Assembly (NCBI GenBank): GCA_032871835.1
Contig: CM065299.1
Coordinates: forward strand, 7,597,001-7,661,000
Reading direction: 5' to 3'
Length of the DNA: 64,000 nt
DNA from: Dipteronia dyeriana
Lineage: Eukaryota; Streptophyta; Magnoliopsida; Sapindales; Sapindaceae
The notes below the pieces were generated by a model. That model did not search any database, was not told where the DNA came from, and worked only from the letters and a program-made list of their open reading frames with translations. Below, piece by piece: positions 32,401 through 44,471 of the stretch (its first letter is position 1; each line of letters starts with the position of its first letter). Both the position numbers and the translations under genes were made by a program.

Positions 32401-32767
32401 TGGAAAAATTGAGAAATACACCAAGCATTTAGAAATAGTTATTTGTTACGCAAAAGTAAGTCGAAATCATTTCCTGTAATTTTTTTCTTCAAAATACTGG
32501 TTGAAGCATTATAGAGAGGGAGAGGGTGTGTTTGAAGTTACATCGAACTCCTTATATTGATACAATGAATTTGAATTTGTTGATTTGATATACTTTTCCA
32601 AACCTTTATAACTAAGAGCAATGATTACATTTTTCATTCATGGAAATTTTAATTATATATATAAAAAATATGAAAATATGACATATTAAAATCTAAAATC
32701 AGGATCATGCCAATTTATACGATTTTTCAATTTATAATACTCTCACATCGTGTGGGCTGCATACTAG
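29463..32767 (+). mobile_element. Probable non-autonomous Helitron, 3305 bp
   Basis: The 5' end reads tctatatttatataatat then ataaaagctg, a common plant Helitron start, preceded by A. The 3' end has a hairpin ctcaca-tcg-tgtggg (32742-32756), seven bases, then CTAG followed by host T (32764-32768), fitting A|T insertion with no duplication. Just inside the 5' end is a perfect 24-nt palindrome (29495-29518). The body is AT-rich without RepHel coding and carries two internal pairs of diverged direct repeats. The match is to termini only. Confidence 0.62.
30480..31530. repeat. Diverged direct repeat inside the Helitron (about 210 bp twice)
   Basis: The order tttagtatgcattgaatacaa-type text, aagattatt, aattaaatattttt, accaaattaatggtaatcc and tagaattaatgataat at 30500-30700 recurs as tgtattagatacaataagatt, accaaatcaatggtaatc and tagaattaatggtaaat at 31295-31500. 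A shorter pair lies at 29785-29870 and 29957-30040 (tctcacattttttt, aactcaaaacaag, ggtggg). Confidence 0.65.
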
Positions 32768-32795
32768 TAATGCATTCAATTATTTCTTTTTTAAA

Positions 32796-32809
<14 letters not shown>

Positions 32810-32851
<42 letters not shown>
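32810..32851. repeat. (TA)n microsatellite
   Basis: About 20 TA units, just outside the Helitron 3' end. Confidence 0.95.
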
Positions 32852-32861
<10 letters not shown>

Positions 32862-32914
32862 AAATGAATAGATAATTTGATTATACTTAATGTATTCATA
32901 TATATATATATATA

Positions 32915-33795
32915 TATGAGAAAATTTTACTATTTAACCAAAAAGTTATGGTGTTGTTTACATTTATCATTTCTCAATAAGTTAACTGTTTTTATATATA
33001 TTTATGAATGGCTTGACAGAAATACTCTTTAAAATTCTTTTATTGACTTCCATATACTCATCTTTAATTACTTTTATTTTTCTCTCTTTCAAGTTTTCTC
33101 TCTCATCAATTTTAAGTTTTTACTTTCATCAATTTTAATAACTTGAATCTCCATTGACACTTTCTTTCTCTTCGTAGATTTTTCTTGTTTCTCTCATTCA
33201 TTTGTATTTCTCTCTCAATAATTTTCTCTATTCGAAATATTGTTTTCATAGCCAAAATGATTCCAACGGTATATTATGGACGAAAACTTGATATCGTTTT
33301 CCATCTCAAAAGTCATTTGAAAATATTTTCAAAAAGAGTACATGATATAATATTAGCATGATTACACGATGAAATATTAACATCATTACACGATGTTGAT
33401 ATTTTATCGTGTAATAATGTTGATATTTCATCGTATAAAGTTTCTGAAAACAGATCATCATTTGAATATTTGGAAAAAAAATCAAATGGAGGTCGAACAA
33501 ACCTCCATCAATGGTGGTTTGTTTGTTGACCTTCATTGATGGAGGTCGAACAAACCTCCATCGGCAAATGTCGATCAAAAGTCCATTGATTGAGGTTTGT
33601 TAAACCTTCATCAATGGAGATTGATGAAGATGATTAAAGAAAAATCTTTCTCTCACATGTCATAAATGCACTAAGGATATTTTTGTTCAAAAATCATTTC
33701 TATTGGATAAAAGTAGTGAAATTATTGAGAAATGACATCTTTTAATACTCCCATAATTTTAATGCTATTATGGTTTTGACCATATATATATATAT
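32915..33795. mobile_element. Mutator-like or foldback non-autonomous element
   Basis: Terminal zones of about 75 bp are inverted relative to each other: tatttaaccaaaaagttatgg and tttatcatttctcaataa on the left; ttattgagaaatgacatcttt, actcccataattt and atggttttgaccata on the right. Each abuts a short TA run. The interior has a C/T-rich stretch (33070-33240) and a nest of palindromes (33366-33640). No coding. Confidence 0.45.
33366..33640. repeat. Nest of palindromic repeats
   Basis: 33366-33394 pairs with 33406-33434 (27 of 29). Then ggaggtcgaacaaacctcc recurs at 33488 and 33541 with the inverse ggtttgtttgttgacc between, followed by a third diverged copy (ttgaggtttgttaaacctt, about 33589). 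Strong secondary structure is expected. Confidence 0.75.
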
Positions 33796-34044
33796 ATATT
33801 AATAACCTAAGATGATAGACAATTTGATTTCAATTATAAAACAACATAACAATTATTTAAACTCCTTCTATACCTTTTTTTTTCAAACATTCACAACATT
33901 CTTTAAAAAAAAAAACAAAAAAACCACATCACATTCTCCATTTGAATCAGACTTTAAGTTTATTCAATTAAATCACATAATCATACTAGCCAAAATTCCT
34001 CTTATCTTCCTCGATTTTCTCTATAAAAACTACTCAAAACCTCA

Positions 34045-34441
34045 TATTTTTTACCTTCCATTTTTAAATCATGTTTAATTTGTTTTCAATGATTACTGTG
34101 CCTGATAAGACTAGCCAGATATATAGGTAAATGGTCTTTTAGGGTGCGTTTGGTATGCGGGACAAGATAGGACAACGTGGGACAGTTTGTTCTTATCCCA
34201 CGTTTGACGCATCCATAGCATGAGACAAGACGGGATAATGTGGGACAAAAATCATAAAAACTTGTTCCACCCAAGACCCTAGGACAACTTGTCCCATGAC
34301 ATGGGACAAGTGTCAAAAAGACCAGTTTACCCTTTAAATTTTCAAGCAATTAAAATCATGTCCAAAAAATTATAAATTATATTCTATATTATAATTAGAT
34401 ATAGAATATTATATATTTTTTTACAACACATAATATATATG

Positions 34442-34498
<57 letters not shown>

Positions 34499-34672
34499 TA
34501 TGTAATATAAATATAATATATAATATATTTATATTTATTATTAATATATATATTATTATATATATAATACATTACATATATATTTTATAATATATATGTA
34601 ATATATAATAATTATATATTAATATATAATAATATCAAATAATATATATAATAATATTTATAGATCATTATA

Positions 34673-34719
<47 letters not shown>

Positions 34720-36356
34720 ATATTATTGTCTGTTATATATATAAGAGGGGTACTCTGGCTATTTTAATCTTTTGTTCCGTCATGTCCCAGCCATACCAAA
34801 CGTATAACGGTACAATTTATAGTTCTGTCTGGTCCTTCCAAACTCAACATAGAACAACATGTTCTGTCCAGTCCAGTGCTACTTTGTCCTGTCCCATTTT
34901 CGTGCTAAACGCACCCTTAAGGCAGATTCAAGGGGTTTGTTTGTTTGTTTTTTTTTTAATCCATGATCAGTTCTAAATTTTATTGAAAAATGAATGTGGA
35001 TTAAAATCTATAACCTCAACCGTATGTTTTTTTTTCTCATGTATGATTATAGTGTTAAATTGTTTGAAAACAATTAATTTGAAATTTATACTGTATTTGC
35101 TATTAATTGTTACATATTTTTATTATTAGAAAATATTTTATCTTTGTAAGATATTTTTGGAAGGAATTATAACAATTACAATTCGGTAATTTGGTATTAA
35201 GTTAAAAGTTAGGATTTTGTTAGGTTTTATGTTTAGTTGTTTGACAATTTAAAAAAACAAACAAAAAAATTAACTTAATAAGTCTAATAATCCAGACTCG
35301 TTAAGTTTTAAAGGGTAACAAACAAACAGCCTCTTGTCGGTGTGTTTTAGTTTGCAGTTGCCGTAGAGGATATTTTTTTTAAAAACTTTTGTCATTGGTA
35401 AGATTCGAACCATAAATCTATGAATTATTTGTCCAAACCCTAAATTCACCTATTTACAAATTGAGTTACACTTCTGGTGTCGATTTTAATATAATTAGAT
35501 GTCAATATAGAAAAGTATTTTTTTTTTCAAAAGTTATGAGCGAACAAATAAATATAAAATATGAGTTTTTTAATATAAAGTACGAGTTAAATCTATTGAA
35601 ATGTGAAACGAATTCAATTTTTATTTTTGAAGTAACAAATGCAAATTTGAAAAGACATACCCCTTGAAGTCAATTTCCCAGTGATTTTTGAACCTACATA
35701 TTATTTAAATTATAAAAATAACTCAATGTTAGTTGAAAAAATAATTAAATGAATCAGCTTTATTTTTATTTTTATTTTTAAAAAATTCGACTATTCATTC
35801 TTTAAGTCGATTCTATATTGAAATATCTCAATCCCACGAAATTGATCCAAACTCAAACCCAAGCTAAAATCTAAATCCAAACACTTGTCATTCGATTAGG
35901 ACAAAAACATAGATAAGAATAATAAAAACAAGAAAAAGTTCGGAGAGAGAGAGAAAGTCGACCAAAAAAAAAGCAGAGAAAGAAAAGAAAGGAAATGGAG
36001 AGAAAAGCATGGAGTTTCGGTTGGGAGGAAAAGAAAAGAAGAGGAAGAAAATGATGGGGTGAAGCCGACAGAAATAGAGGATATATATTAGATAGGGGGA
36101 GATGGAAGATGATAATAGAAGAGAGAGAGAGAGAATGAGACATATGAAAGAAAGAACTAAGAAAATGGAGCAGTATTGCAGTACTGTAGCATACACAGAT
36201 AAGTGATTTGATGATGATTTGTGATACAGAAAAGTTATTATATTATCCGGTAATTTCTAAGTTGAGTTTATGTGATTTGAGAATATATTCAAAAGGAGAT
36301 GAATTCAGAAATGGAACCCGGTTTCAATACGGATTTGAGCATGGAGTAATATGAGT
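34045..36356 (+). repeat. Segmental duplication, copy 2 (with MITE inserted)
   Basis: Collinear with 13600-15360 apart from a 775-bp MITE at 34142-34916. It includes the GA-rich tract at 35935-36160 and the start ATG at 36164, but the short ORF stops after 13 codons. It ends near catggagtaatatgag. Confidence 0.8.
34142..34916. mobile_element. Harbinger-like MITE, 775 bp, with TTA duplication
   Basis: TIRs are gggtgcgtttggtatg and, from the right end, gggtgcgtttagcacg. TTA lies at 34139-34141 and 34917-34919. Copy 1 of the surrounding duplication shows the empty site (ttttaggcgc). The centre is a long TA-rich tract (34440-34740). A 3-bp TTA duplication suits PIF/Harbinger (Tourist) elements, but a small hAT-like MITE with similar ends cannot be ruled out. 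Confidence 0.75.
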
Positions 36357-37211
36357 AGACCATTTTTATTATAATTAAGTTCTTCATTTAGTATTATATG
36401 TTAGAGTTAATTATTTAGAATTGGTCCACAACAAATGATTTATTCATTAGAACAAGAAGTGCGACAAACTACATATGTTTAGACTCAAGTTATTTATAAT
36501 ATTTATGTAGCGAATTTTATAAAGAATATTTATTTATGTTTTCAGAAAAGTATTTCCAATATATATAGAAAAAAGGAGATTCATTCAAAGAGAAAAGAAT
36601 TTAATTAAATCTAAGGATCATGTTTTATCTAATAGTTTTAGATTAAAGTATAATGAAGATAGCATATAGATAAGTACCCTACAGTTAATAGTTTACGGAT
36701 TATATTTTTTTTAGTCGGTATAAAGTTAATTAAGAAAACTATAAATAGTTTTAGAAATAGATTTTATTTCGGGAAGCAAGCTGATGAAGAGATTAATTAC
36801 ATGAAGGTAAAGAGGTATCATAGAATTCAAATTTGATCGGAGATAGTATTAGTAAAAATTATATTCAATCACTGGGTAATGGTGCTCGTTCTTTTATGTT
36901 CAACTATTTATTTCGGGTGATCAACAGCTTTGTGTCGATTGTCAAGTGTCCACACTTAATGAAATAATTGGTATAAACATGTTAATATGTCATGCATATT
37001 TTCAGATGAGATTTTTCCCTAAAGATCTTTAAAAATATCTTGTATGTCGGACAGATCATTTTCAAGTTTTTTTTTTATTTTTAAATATTGTTATTCCATA
37101 TTCGTTTTCAAATATGTAAATATCCTGCACATGGGTCGAACACAAGAAAAGTAACTTGAGTCTAAACATATGTAGTTTGGATTTGGATTTGGATCGTTGG
37201 AAATGAGTGAT
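36357..37211. other. Intergenic, no gene recognised
   Basis: AT-rich sequence with no convincing reading frame, repeat or terminus between duplication copy 2 and the outer LTR. Confidence 0.55.
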
Positions 37212-37804
37212 TGATCGGACCAAAATTGTCATACATTTTGGCTTTCAATTCCATATCCTTTAGCTTGATCTCGAGCATATATTGGTGTTTAATGATTCTA
37301 TTTTTGTCATTTCAGGCATTCAATGTCTTTTCAGGTAAAAAGTGAGATTTGGTAGCAAAAGAGTTGAAATTATAAGAAAAGCTCTTTCAACATATCCAAC
37401 TTTGGAAGGTCATATCTCCCTCCTCAGGTCGAACCATGTTTTGATCTATATATATTCAGAAAGCCCTAGAAGTCTTCTTTTCAGCGGTTTTTACGAATTG
37501 CAATTCTGGGTTTTATAGAGGGAGATATGCATGTTTTTGTAACGGTGTGCGAGACTGAAAATTACTGTCGCATGGTGTGTCACAAGACATCTGATTTCGG
37601 GCCGCGACATGACAATTTTTCTAGCCATTTTGGAAGGGTAAATGTGACCTTTTGCACTCCAATTCGTCCTCAAACTTTTCCTAACTATAAATACATCACT
37701 TTGCCACAAGACCCATAATCTTTGAATCCTTTAATCTTTAAATCATCCTAAAATCCACACTTCATCTTCTCCACCAAATTAAGAGAGAGAGAGGAGCTTC
37801 CAAA

Positions 37805-37837
37805 GGCATCCATAGAGGTTTTTCCTCCATGGATGCC
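37805..37837. repeat. Hairpin in the outer LTR
   Basis: ggcatccatagagg (37805-37818), loop of five T, cctccatggatgcc (37824-37837); 13 of 14 pairs. Confidence 0.75.
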
Positions 37838-38031
37838 TCCTCACCATCACCTTTTACCTTCAACCACCCATCTTTGGAGGAGTTTCAAGAGGAAAGGGCA
37901 CCCTACCTTGTCTATGAGGAGGAGGAGCTTCAATGGAGTTTAGAGATCCGGGATTGACAACCTTGAGTTTTTTCTTTTACTCTTCTCTTGTTATTTTATT
38001 CATTGATGTGTATCCCCACTTGGGAAATATT

Positions 38032-39422
38032 TGATTGCAGTATTTTTGATCTTAATCAATTTAAAAGAAAACTAAATGGCATAATGCTAGTTGAACACTA
38101 ATTAGTATAATTAAATCCTAATCTAAGTGTATGAAAACTAAATGGCATAATGCTTGTCTTGGGTTGGTATTTTAATTCACTAATTTGTAAATAATACAAT
38201 AAACTAAACAACACAAAAGCTCACACGAAAATCTGAATATGAGGGAAAGCTAGGGAATCAATGCAACCTAATTAAACTTCTCAATGTAATCCATAAGTTT
38301 CATTAAAGAACTTAAATCCAATTGATAGGGTTTGTTTCATGAAGCACTTAATCATTCCCATTACTCACACATGGTCATGTAATATGCAATGGTTAGAATT
38401 AATTTTAAATTAAAACTCTAAACCAAATAACACATAGCATGGTCATGCATATGGAAAATTTCACAATTATTAAGTTTGTAGTTAAGGACTAAATGTGATG
38501 GTCACCCACATCTAACCCTAGACATCATAGATAAACTAATCCTCACACAAACATTCATTGATGTCTCAATTGAATATAAGTGAAGGAATTAGAGCAAGTA
38601 TTTTAAATTTAATTGAAAACCATTAGACTAAGGATTACAAGAGTTGTTTAACCAGTTACATTAATCCCCTAACTTAGAGATTAGTTACACATCAAGGAAA
38701 AGAAATAAAATAAAGAAGAGTTAAAGAAGAAACCCAAGTTGGTCATTTGAGGTTCCTTGAATTGTATGGCTTCCTCTTCTTACCTTCCAAGTTCCAAGAT
38801 GGATAGAGGAATGAAAGTGTCTAAGGATGGTGATAGAGGGGTGAAAGTGTCCAACAATTCGTGTGGCTAATGTTACATCACCAAAAACTAAGATGGGTAT
38901 TTATATGGGTCCAAAAATAGGTCAGGAATCAACCAAGGAACGCGTGCCATCGTACTGTCGCCCCATTGTACAGTTGTTTATGAATGAAACACAACCGTGA
39001 CACCTCGTATCCTCATTTCCGCATCTTATCTTCAGGCGACACATTGAGCGACAATGGCTAAAAAGTTGTTGTCGCCTGGTATGTCGCGGTCTTCCATGAC
39101 GGAACTTAGACCGTGACATGTCGCTACCTTGTATGTTCACACATGTTCTCTATGCTACATTTTGTGCAACAATTAAAACAAGTTGCTATCGCTCAAAGTG
39201 TCACGGTCACCCATGACCACGACAACTTGCCTCTTTTGCCCAAGTTTCCAATTTTCAACACTTTTGGGTCTCCAACTTCACTCAAATCACCCATATGATA
39301 CCCTTAATACGAAATCCTGTAAAAACACTCAATCGAGACATTAAACACTTGATTTTACCCGAGAATTGAGCTATAAGCATAGGAAGTGGGACTCAAAATC
39401 TAGTGTTATCATGGCTCGATCA
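38032..39422 (-). repeat. 3' LTR (1391 bp) of the pol-less gypsy element
   Basis: Same termini and collinear with 45525-46954. It keeps one good hairpin (39082-39118); the others are decayed or shortened. Confidence 0.9.
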
Positions 39423-39433
39423 ACACCCCCAAA
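39423..39433 (-). other. Polypurine tract
   Basis: Minus strand ggtttgggggtgt directly before the 3' LTR start. Confidence 0.75.
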
Positions 39434-41435
39434 CCTAGCCTTTTGCTCGTCCTCAAGCAAAATCAAGAGAAAACAATTAATAAAAACAAAGAAGCAAGCA
39501 ACACGAAGACTCGATAAAAACAAAAGAACTTCAAACAATAATAATTCAAAAGCAGCATTTTCAAGTGATGATGAGATGCAAAGAGGTATGGATAAGGAGA
39601 GTAGACACATGTAAAACATTCTCAAGCAACTCGAAGGCACTAACGGGACACTCGAACAACACGAATCCCACACCTAGAGTGCTATCGTGTCAGGAACTAC
39701 TCACTCTCACACCTCGAGCGTAATTCCCTTCGACTCTAAGTTTCACGTGAAGTCTCTCTTTCTTTCCGCTCGGAGTCCTAAGTTCACACTCATACAAGAT
39801 AATGCAAAGATAGAATTCTGCATAAGAATCTAATGCATTACAAACAAGATATCAATTAAATAACGCTATTTTCTTGGTGAACTAGCCTATGAAATGAATC
39901 ATATGCCATGAACGTGGAAGATCATGCTTCAACAAACATTCCCAATCAAGACATGCTATGGATCAAATAGGACTTCCCTTTGGTTGTAATGAGGTCATGG
40001 GGTTAGATGTGGTGAACAAAGAAATAGGAAAATTTTGAGTTCAAAGCTCACCAATCATGTTTAAACTTACTCACACACCCCACATAAAGCTCTATTACAC
40101 ATTAATACTCTTAGCAATTAGGCATATACATACCCACACTTGTGCTTCAAAATTGTACTCTACATTCGAGTACTTAACAATTACTTTCAAGGCTCTTTCC
40201 TTTCCTTTCTATTCTTTGCATTATTCTTTCTTTTCGATTTTTCTTTTCTCTTGCACACTTACATGGCATCTTGACAATTAAGCTCATAAGTACAAATTTG
40301 ACTCTTTTACATATTGAGCCATTTCATGCACAATTACATTGTTGCCTACATACATGATATTCTCTATTAGAGCTTTTATCTTTCAATCCAAACACACACC
40401 CCACATGATTGGCAATAAAGGTAGGCTTGTGTTTGACTATGGTTATATGGTTTATTTTGGTTCCAAATGAAAGATAAGTGTTTGGCCTCAAAATTGGCTT
40501 GGGAACACACAAATAGGGACATGGAATGTGTTAAGGCTAATTTGAATAGTTCAACACACACATTGTCTAAAATCATTTCCACCACCTCATCTATCAAGAG
40601 AATGTAAGTATCTATCAAGCAATTCATAAATATAATGCCGTGTGATGTCCTATGGCAAATGATGTGCGTGCCGAGATAAGTGTTTAAGATGAACAATGAT
40701 AACACTCAAATGCGCTTTTTAAGACTTGTGTTTGTGAACTCACTAGGTGATCTCCACTATTAGAACAAGGTGTTTGAGCACCGAGTTCCCTGAACTTGAA
40801 CACAACAAGATGGGACAAGCCCTTGAAGTGCAAGTGAGACCCTAGAGTGACAACAAGATGCTCAATTGAGTGCATTATGCATAAATAAACTCTCACACAA
40901 ACACACACTCAAAGCATTACACTCAAGCTACCTGAAGCTCGAAAATTTTGGCCATGCGGTTATTTTTGAAAAGTTTGACTCAAAATGAAATCAAAAATTT
41001 GACTCAAAAATAAAATTTAGAACTCAATAAAACCAAAATGACCGAAACGGGTATCGACAAAACCGGTATCGACACCCTCAAACATAAGCTCAATATTGTC
41101 CCCAATGTTGACAATGAGAGCCCGGTGAGAAAGGCTTCTATACCACAACGAACACAACACAATTCAATAGTATAAAATAAAATAAAATAAAATGCACAAA
41201 GGCTAGATCAAGATGGCATAGAAAGCTCCTAATGGCAAATAAATATCAACCACAACAGAATACCTCGCACACCCCTTATTCTAATCACAATAAAAATAAA
41301 ACAAAAGAAATGATGTAAAAGTACTACTACGACAGAATTCAAATAATAACAGTAAATTAAACAAGTACGAAACCTATATGAAAATAGTAAATAAAGTAAA
41401 ACAAACAAGTCTAGCTAAACAAATCCAACACGAAG
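39434..41435. other. Non-coding 3' internal region of the gypsy element
   Basis: About 2 kb between the extra ORF and the 3' LTR without a supported gene. Near 41094-41112 the minus strand reads caacattggggacaatattg, a phrase common just upstream of the 3' end of large plant gypsy elements. Confidence 0.6.
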
Positions 41436-43058
41436 CTAATAATGAGATGGTGTTGGTGTTGGTGGTGGTGGTGGTGGTGGTGGTGGTGGTGGCCGTGAGG
41501 ATCTGTGCATCAATTCCTTCCCCTTCGAACTGGCTGCAGCCGCTGCTCTATCCTCTGCTTCCTTTCTTGATATCTCCATAATAGTCTGGACAGTAGCCTC
41601 CTCCTCTGAAACCACTGATCCGCTGGTCGGATGAACTGGGAACTGGGAACTGGAAACTGGGAACTGGGTCTGGAAAACTGATCCTGAAGCTGAACCTGTA
41701 CCCTGTGTCCATGGGTATGGAGGTCTATAACCTATAAATGGATGTGGGGGCTGGTAACCAGGAGCTGGATACAGGTGCCATGGATAAGGAACCGGCTTCT
41801 TTTCTCTATCATATGGCAGTAGATGGAGCTCATGCCTCAAATCTGCAATGTCCCGTCTAAATCCTGCATCCACTATATCTATCTTAGCCATCATCTGTTG
41901 TTCCATCCACTACATGTGCTGAAGGATTGAGTGCTGAGCATCTTCAATGGCATTTAAATTAATTGCATCTGCATCAGCCTGCTGTCCTCTAGAGAGTTTG
42001 GTAGCTGCTAACAACTGATCCATCTTTGGGAGGGAACCATCATCCTTAGGCAACCACTCATTATCAACACCATCTACCTACTCATCTCGATCGGGCTTCA
42101 TATCATCATTATCCGATTGATTATGAACTACTCTCCCTTTTTTCTTCTTGGGTCGGCTGCCCTCACCTCTGTCGGGTCTCGCCAAGTCTCATCCTAGAAA
42201 CAGTGAATACTAGGTGTGGATCCTAAAATCAGGCCCGGTCTCAACAAACTCATCAGAAGACATGTCTACACCCGCCTCCTAGAAGAAAAATGTGATAAGA
42301 TAAGGGAACACCATTGCCTCCTTCCCTGTTATGTCCCTTACTGACTTATGAATCTCCATCTTCACAATCACCCCACATTTAAAAGATGGCCATGCTTAAT
42401 ATAGTAGAGCAAGGTGGCTACCTTATAAGCTACCGTAGTACGATGTCCGTATGGCCTCAACGAATGGGAAATGAAGATGTGCTAGAAAGCTATCTCCAGT
42501 TGCAACCTTTTCTGATTAATCGAGTTGGACCTAGAGTTCCGAAACTCCATCGGCTGAGCTACCAAACTGTTGGTTAGGTCAATGTTCATCCTGGAGAAAA
42601 TGTTAAACCATGGAACCCCCTTAAACATGGAAACTGTGTGTGGAATTTCGGTCATGTACTGCCTGTTAATGTCTCCAGAGTTGATGCGAACTTCCCTACA
42701 ACGAACCAAAACCAGACTTCCTAAACTGTAGGTCCTCGCAATTTCCCCTACATAAAATTCCTTAACTATCTGAGGGCAATACTTTATAGGCCTCTAAACA
42801 AAAAGTGCCCCAACCTTGAGCTTCAACCCTCTCAGGAATTGGAGTTTCATACATCTCCATTAAGTTGATTCCCCTATCAGGAATGAACTTCTTTCTACTG
42901 AATTTTGCTATCCTGGCCGGGAAATCAGGGTTTTCTACACAAGGTGGAATCTGCCTCTTTCCTTTGTCTTGGCCTCTTCTCGGCATTTCCATACGATTGG
43001 AATCCCTGGTCTTAGTATGGTTGGAATCTACCCTAGCTGTCTGCTTGGCTCTAGCCAT
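41436..43058 (-). pseudogene. Extra ORF (putative plant transposon protein type), broken, with H3-tail-like N-terminus
   Basis: This is a roughly 540-codon frame in pieces: 43058-42762, 42709-42482 and 41906-41436, with readable text between, interrupted by about six stops and shifts. It begins MARAKQTARVDSN, then KFSRKKFIPDRGINL and ERVEAQGWGTF, later KGVPWFNIFSRMNIDL, GHLLNVGVIVKMEIHKSVRD, an acidic/basic linker (RPKKKKGRVV) and a coiled region, and ends in a run of 11 prolines (41453-41488 GGT repeat). These phrases match what is annotated in plants as a putative plant transposon protein domain. It occupies the position of the extra (env-like) ORF of Athila/Calypso elements. Function is not known; this copy is disabled. 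Confidence 0.68.
41453..41492. repeat. GGT/GTG trinucleotide repeat
   Basis: About a dozen ggt units; on the minus strand they encode the polyproline tail of the extra ORF. Confidence 0.9.
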
Positions 43059-44128
43059 TCCTTACCTCAAAACAATGACTCTGTCACTTCAATTTGGATC
43101 ACTCAACAACTCCGGCTCGACTCAACAACTCCGGTAATCTGATACACCACGGATACCACAAACCACCACCACACAATCACAATATATGCAGAATAATACT
43201 AACAAACATCCAATCAAAGTAATCCTGAAATTACCCCCAAATATGACCTTATTTCTCTAAAATCAACCAATTTTTACTCACAACTCCTCCAAAATCATGA
43301 AATCAATACAACATATACTTCAATACACTCCACAAACCAAAACCCACCCTTCAATTCACATAATTATGTAGATAATTTCGTCACCCCCCAACAATCTGAA
43401 ATCCCCCCAAATCATCCCTAGAACATGTAAGTAAGTATATAACTATGATGTGGGACTATCAAGGGTCTAAAATAAGTGAAAAGAAGAAGAAAATACCGAT
43501 TGCGTGGGTTGGAAGTCTTCGACGTCGCATGGAGGGAGAATTGGTCGCTGTTGATGTTTGAATTTTTTGGTGAGGAACTGCCCTTCCACGAACTGTAGCT
43601 TTTATAGGGAGTGCATATTGCAGTCGATATGTCGCTGTCTTCCATGATGGAATTCGTGACCGTGACATACCATCATTTGGTCTTAGCCCTGATTTTATGG
43701 TGTTGTGGTTGTGCAACCACGTGATATGTTGAGCGACTCGTGGAGCGACAACAACCCCTTAAATTTGTCGCGTGGTGGTGTCGCGGTCGTCCATAATGGA
43801 AACCAAGACCGCAACATACCTAGAAAAATTCCTCCTTAATGCTATTAAGTGGTTCTAAGTGCCTAATCTACACACATACTCAACAACAAACATATCAAGG
43901 GCATTTGCTTGAATAATATCGGTCAGAAAAGCTTAAATTGTGTTACTAGACTTGTATGCAAAATGAAAAATCACCCTCAAACCTTTCTTTTTCCACACCT
44001 TGCACTATAATCACAATTTGTTGCTGAAAATTACGGTGTGGATCAACTTAGACTTGAAAGTGAAGTATAATCACTACCATTCACAGTTATTATGCAAAAT
44101 TAAAAGTTATTAAAAGGAAAGATACCTA

Positions 44129-44146
44129 GGTGGGTTGCCTCCCACC
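44129..44146 (-). repeat. Conserved ggtgggaggcaacccacc hairpin
   Basis: A 6-bp stem and 6-nt loop within the phrase gcttggtgggaggcaaccca. From memory, this phrase sits downstream of pol in several Athila/Tat elements; it therefore marks the pol/extra-ORF junction here although pol is gone. Confidence 0.6.
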
Positions 44147-44187
44147 AAGCGCAATATTTAACGTCTAGGCAAGATGTGGTGAAAGTA

Positions 44188-44471
44188 TTACGGCTCTTGA
44201 AGCTCTATCTCTTCCAACCAAGCAAGGTTCCCATCCACAATAGTGTCTCTTGCTTCGTGAAGTTCATCTTTCCGGACCCAAACTTGCTGAATCTTCATTG
44301 GCCTTCCTTTAGGCATATTCCGTCTCTTTTTGCACACTTCCATAAATTCAACACATTGAGCCTTTTTATGACCCCTAGTGTGGCAAAAATAACATTTGTA
44401 TGGAAAATATGATGAACTACCTCTAGTCTTCTTAATTCTTACTCTTGGATGGTTTGCATCTCTCTTGATGA
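44188..44471 (-). pseudogene. Orphan zinc-knuckle fragment
   Basis: The open frame ends ...LEEIELQEP and contains CYFCHTRGHKKAQC (Cys-x2-Cys-x4-His-x4-Cys), then a basic stretch KKRRNMPKGRP and QQVWVRKDEL. This architecture recalls gag-type zinc-knuckle polypeptides of plant retroelements, but here it lies downstream of the gag C-terminus and in place of pol. A stop precedes it, so it is a remnant; whether it came from this element's gag or from a second insertion is open. Confidence 0.6.

Noticed and set aside
41378..41581. Plus-strand frame with poly-Val
   Set aside because: Shadow of the GGT repeat that encodes polyproline in the minus-strand extra ORF.
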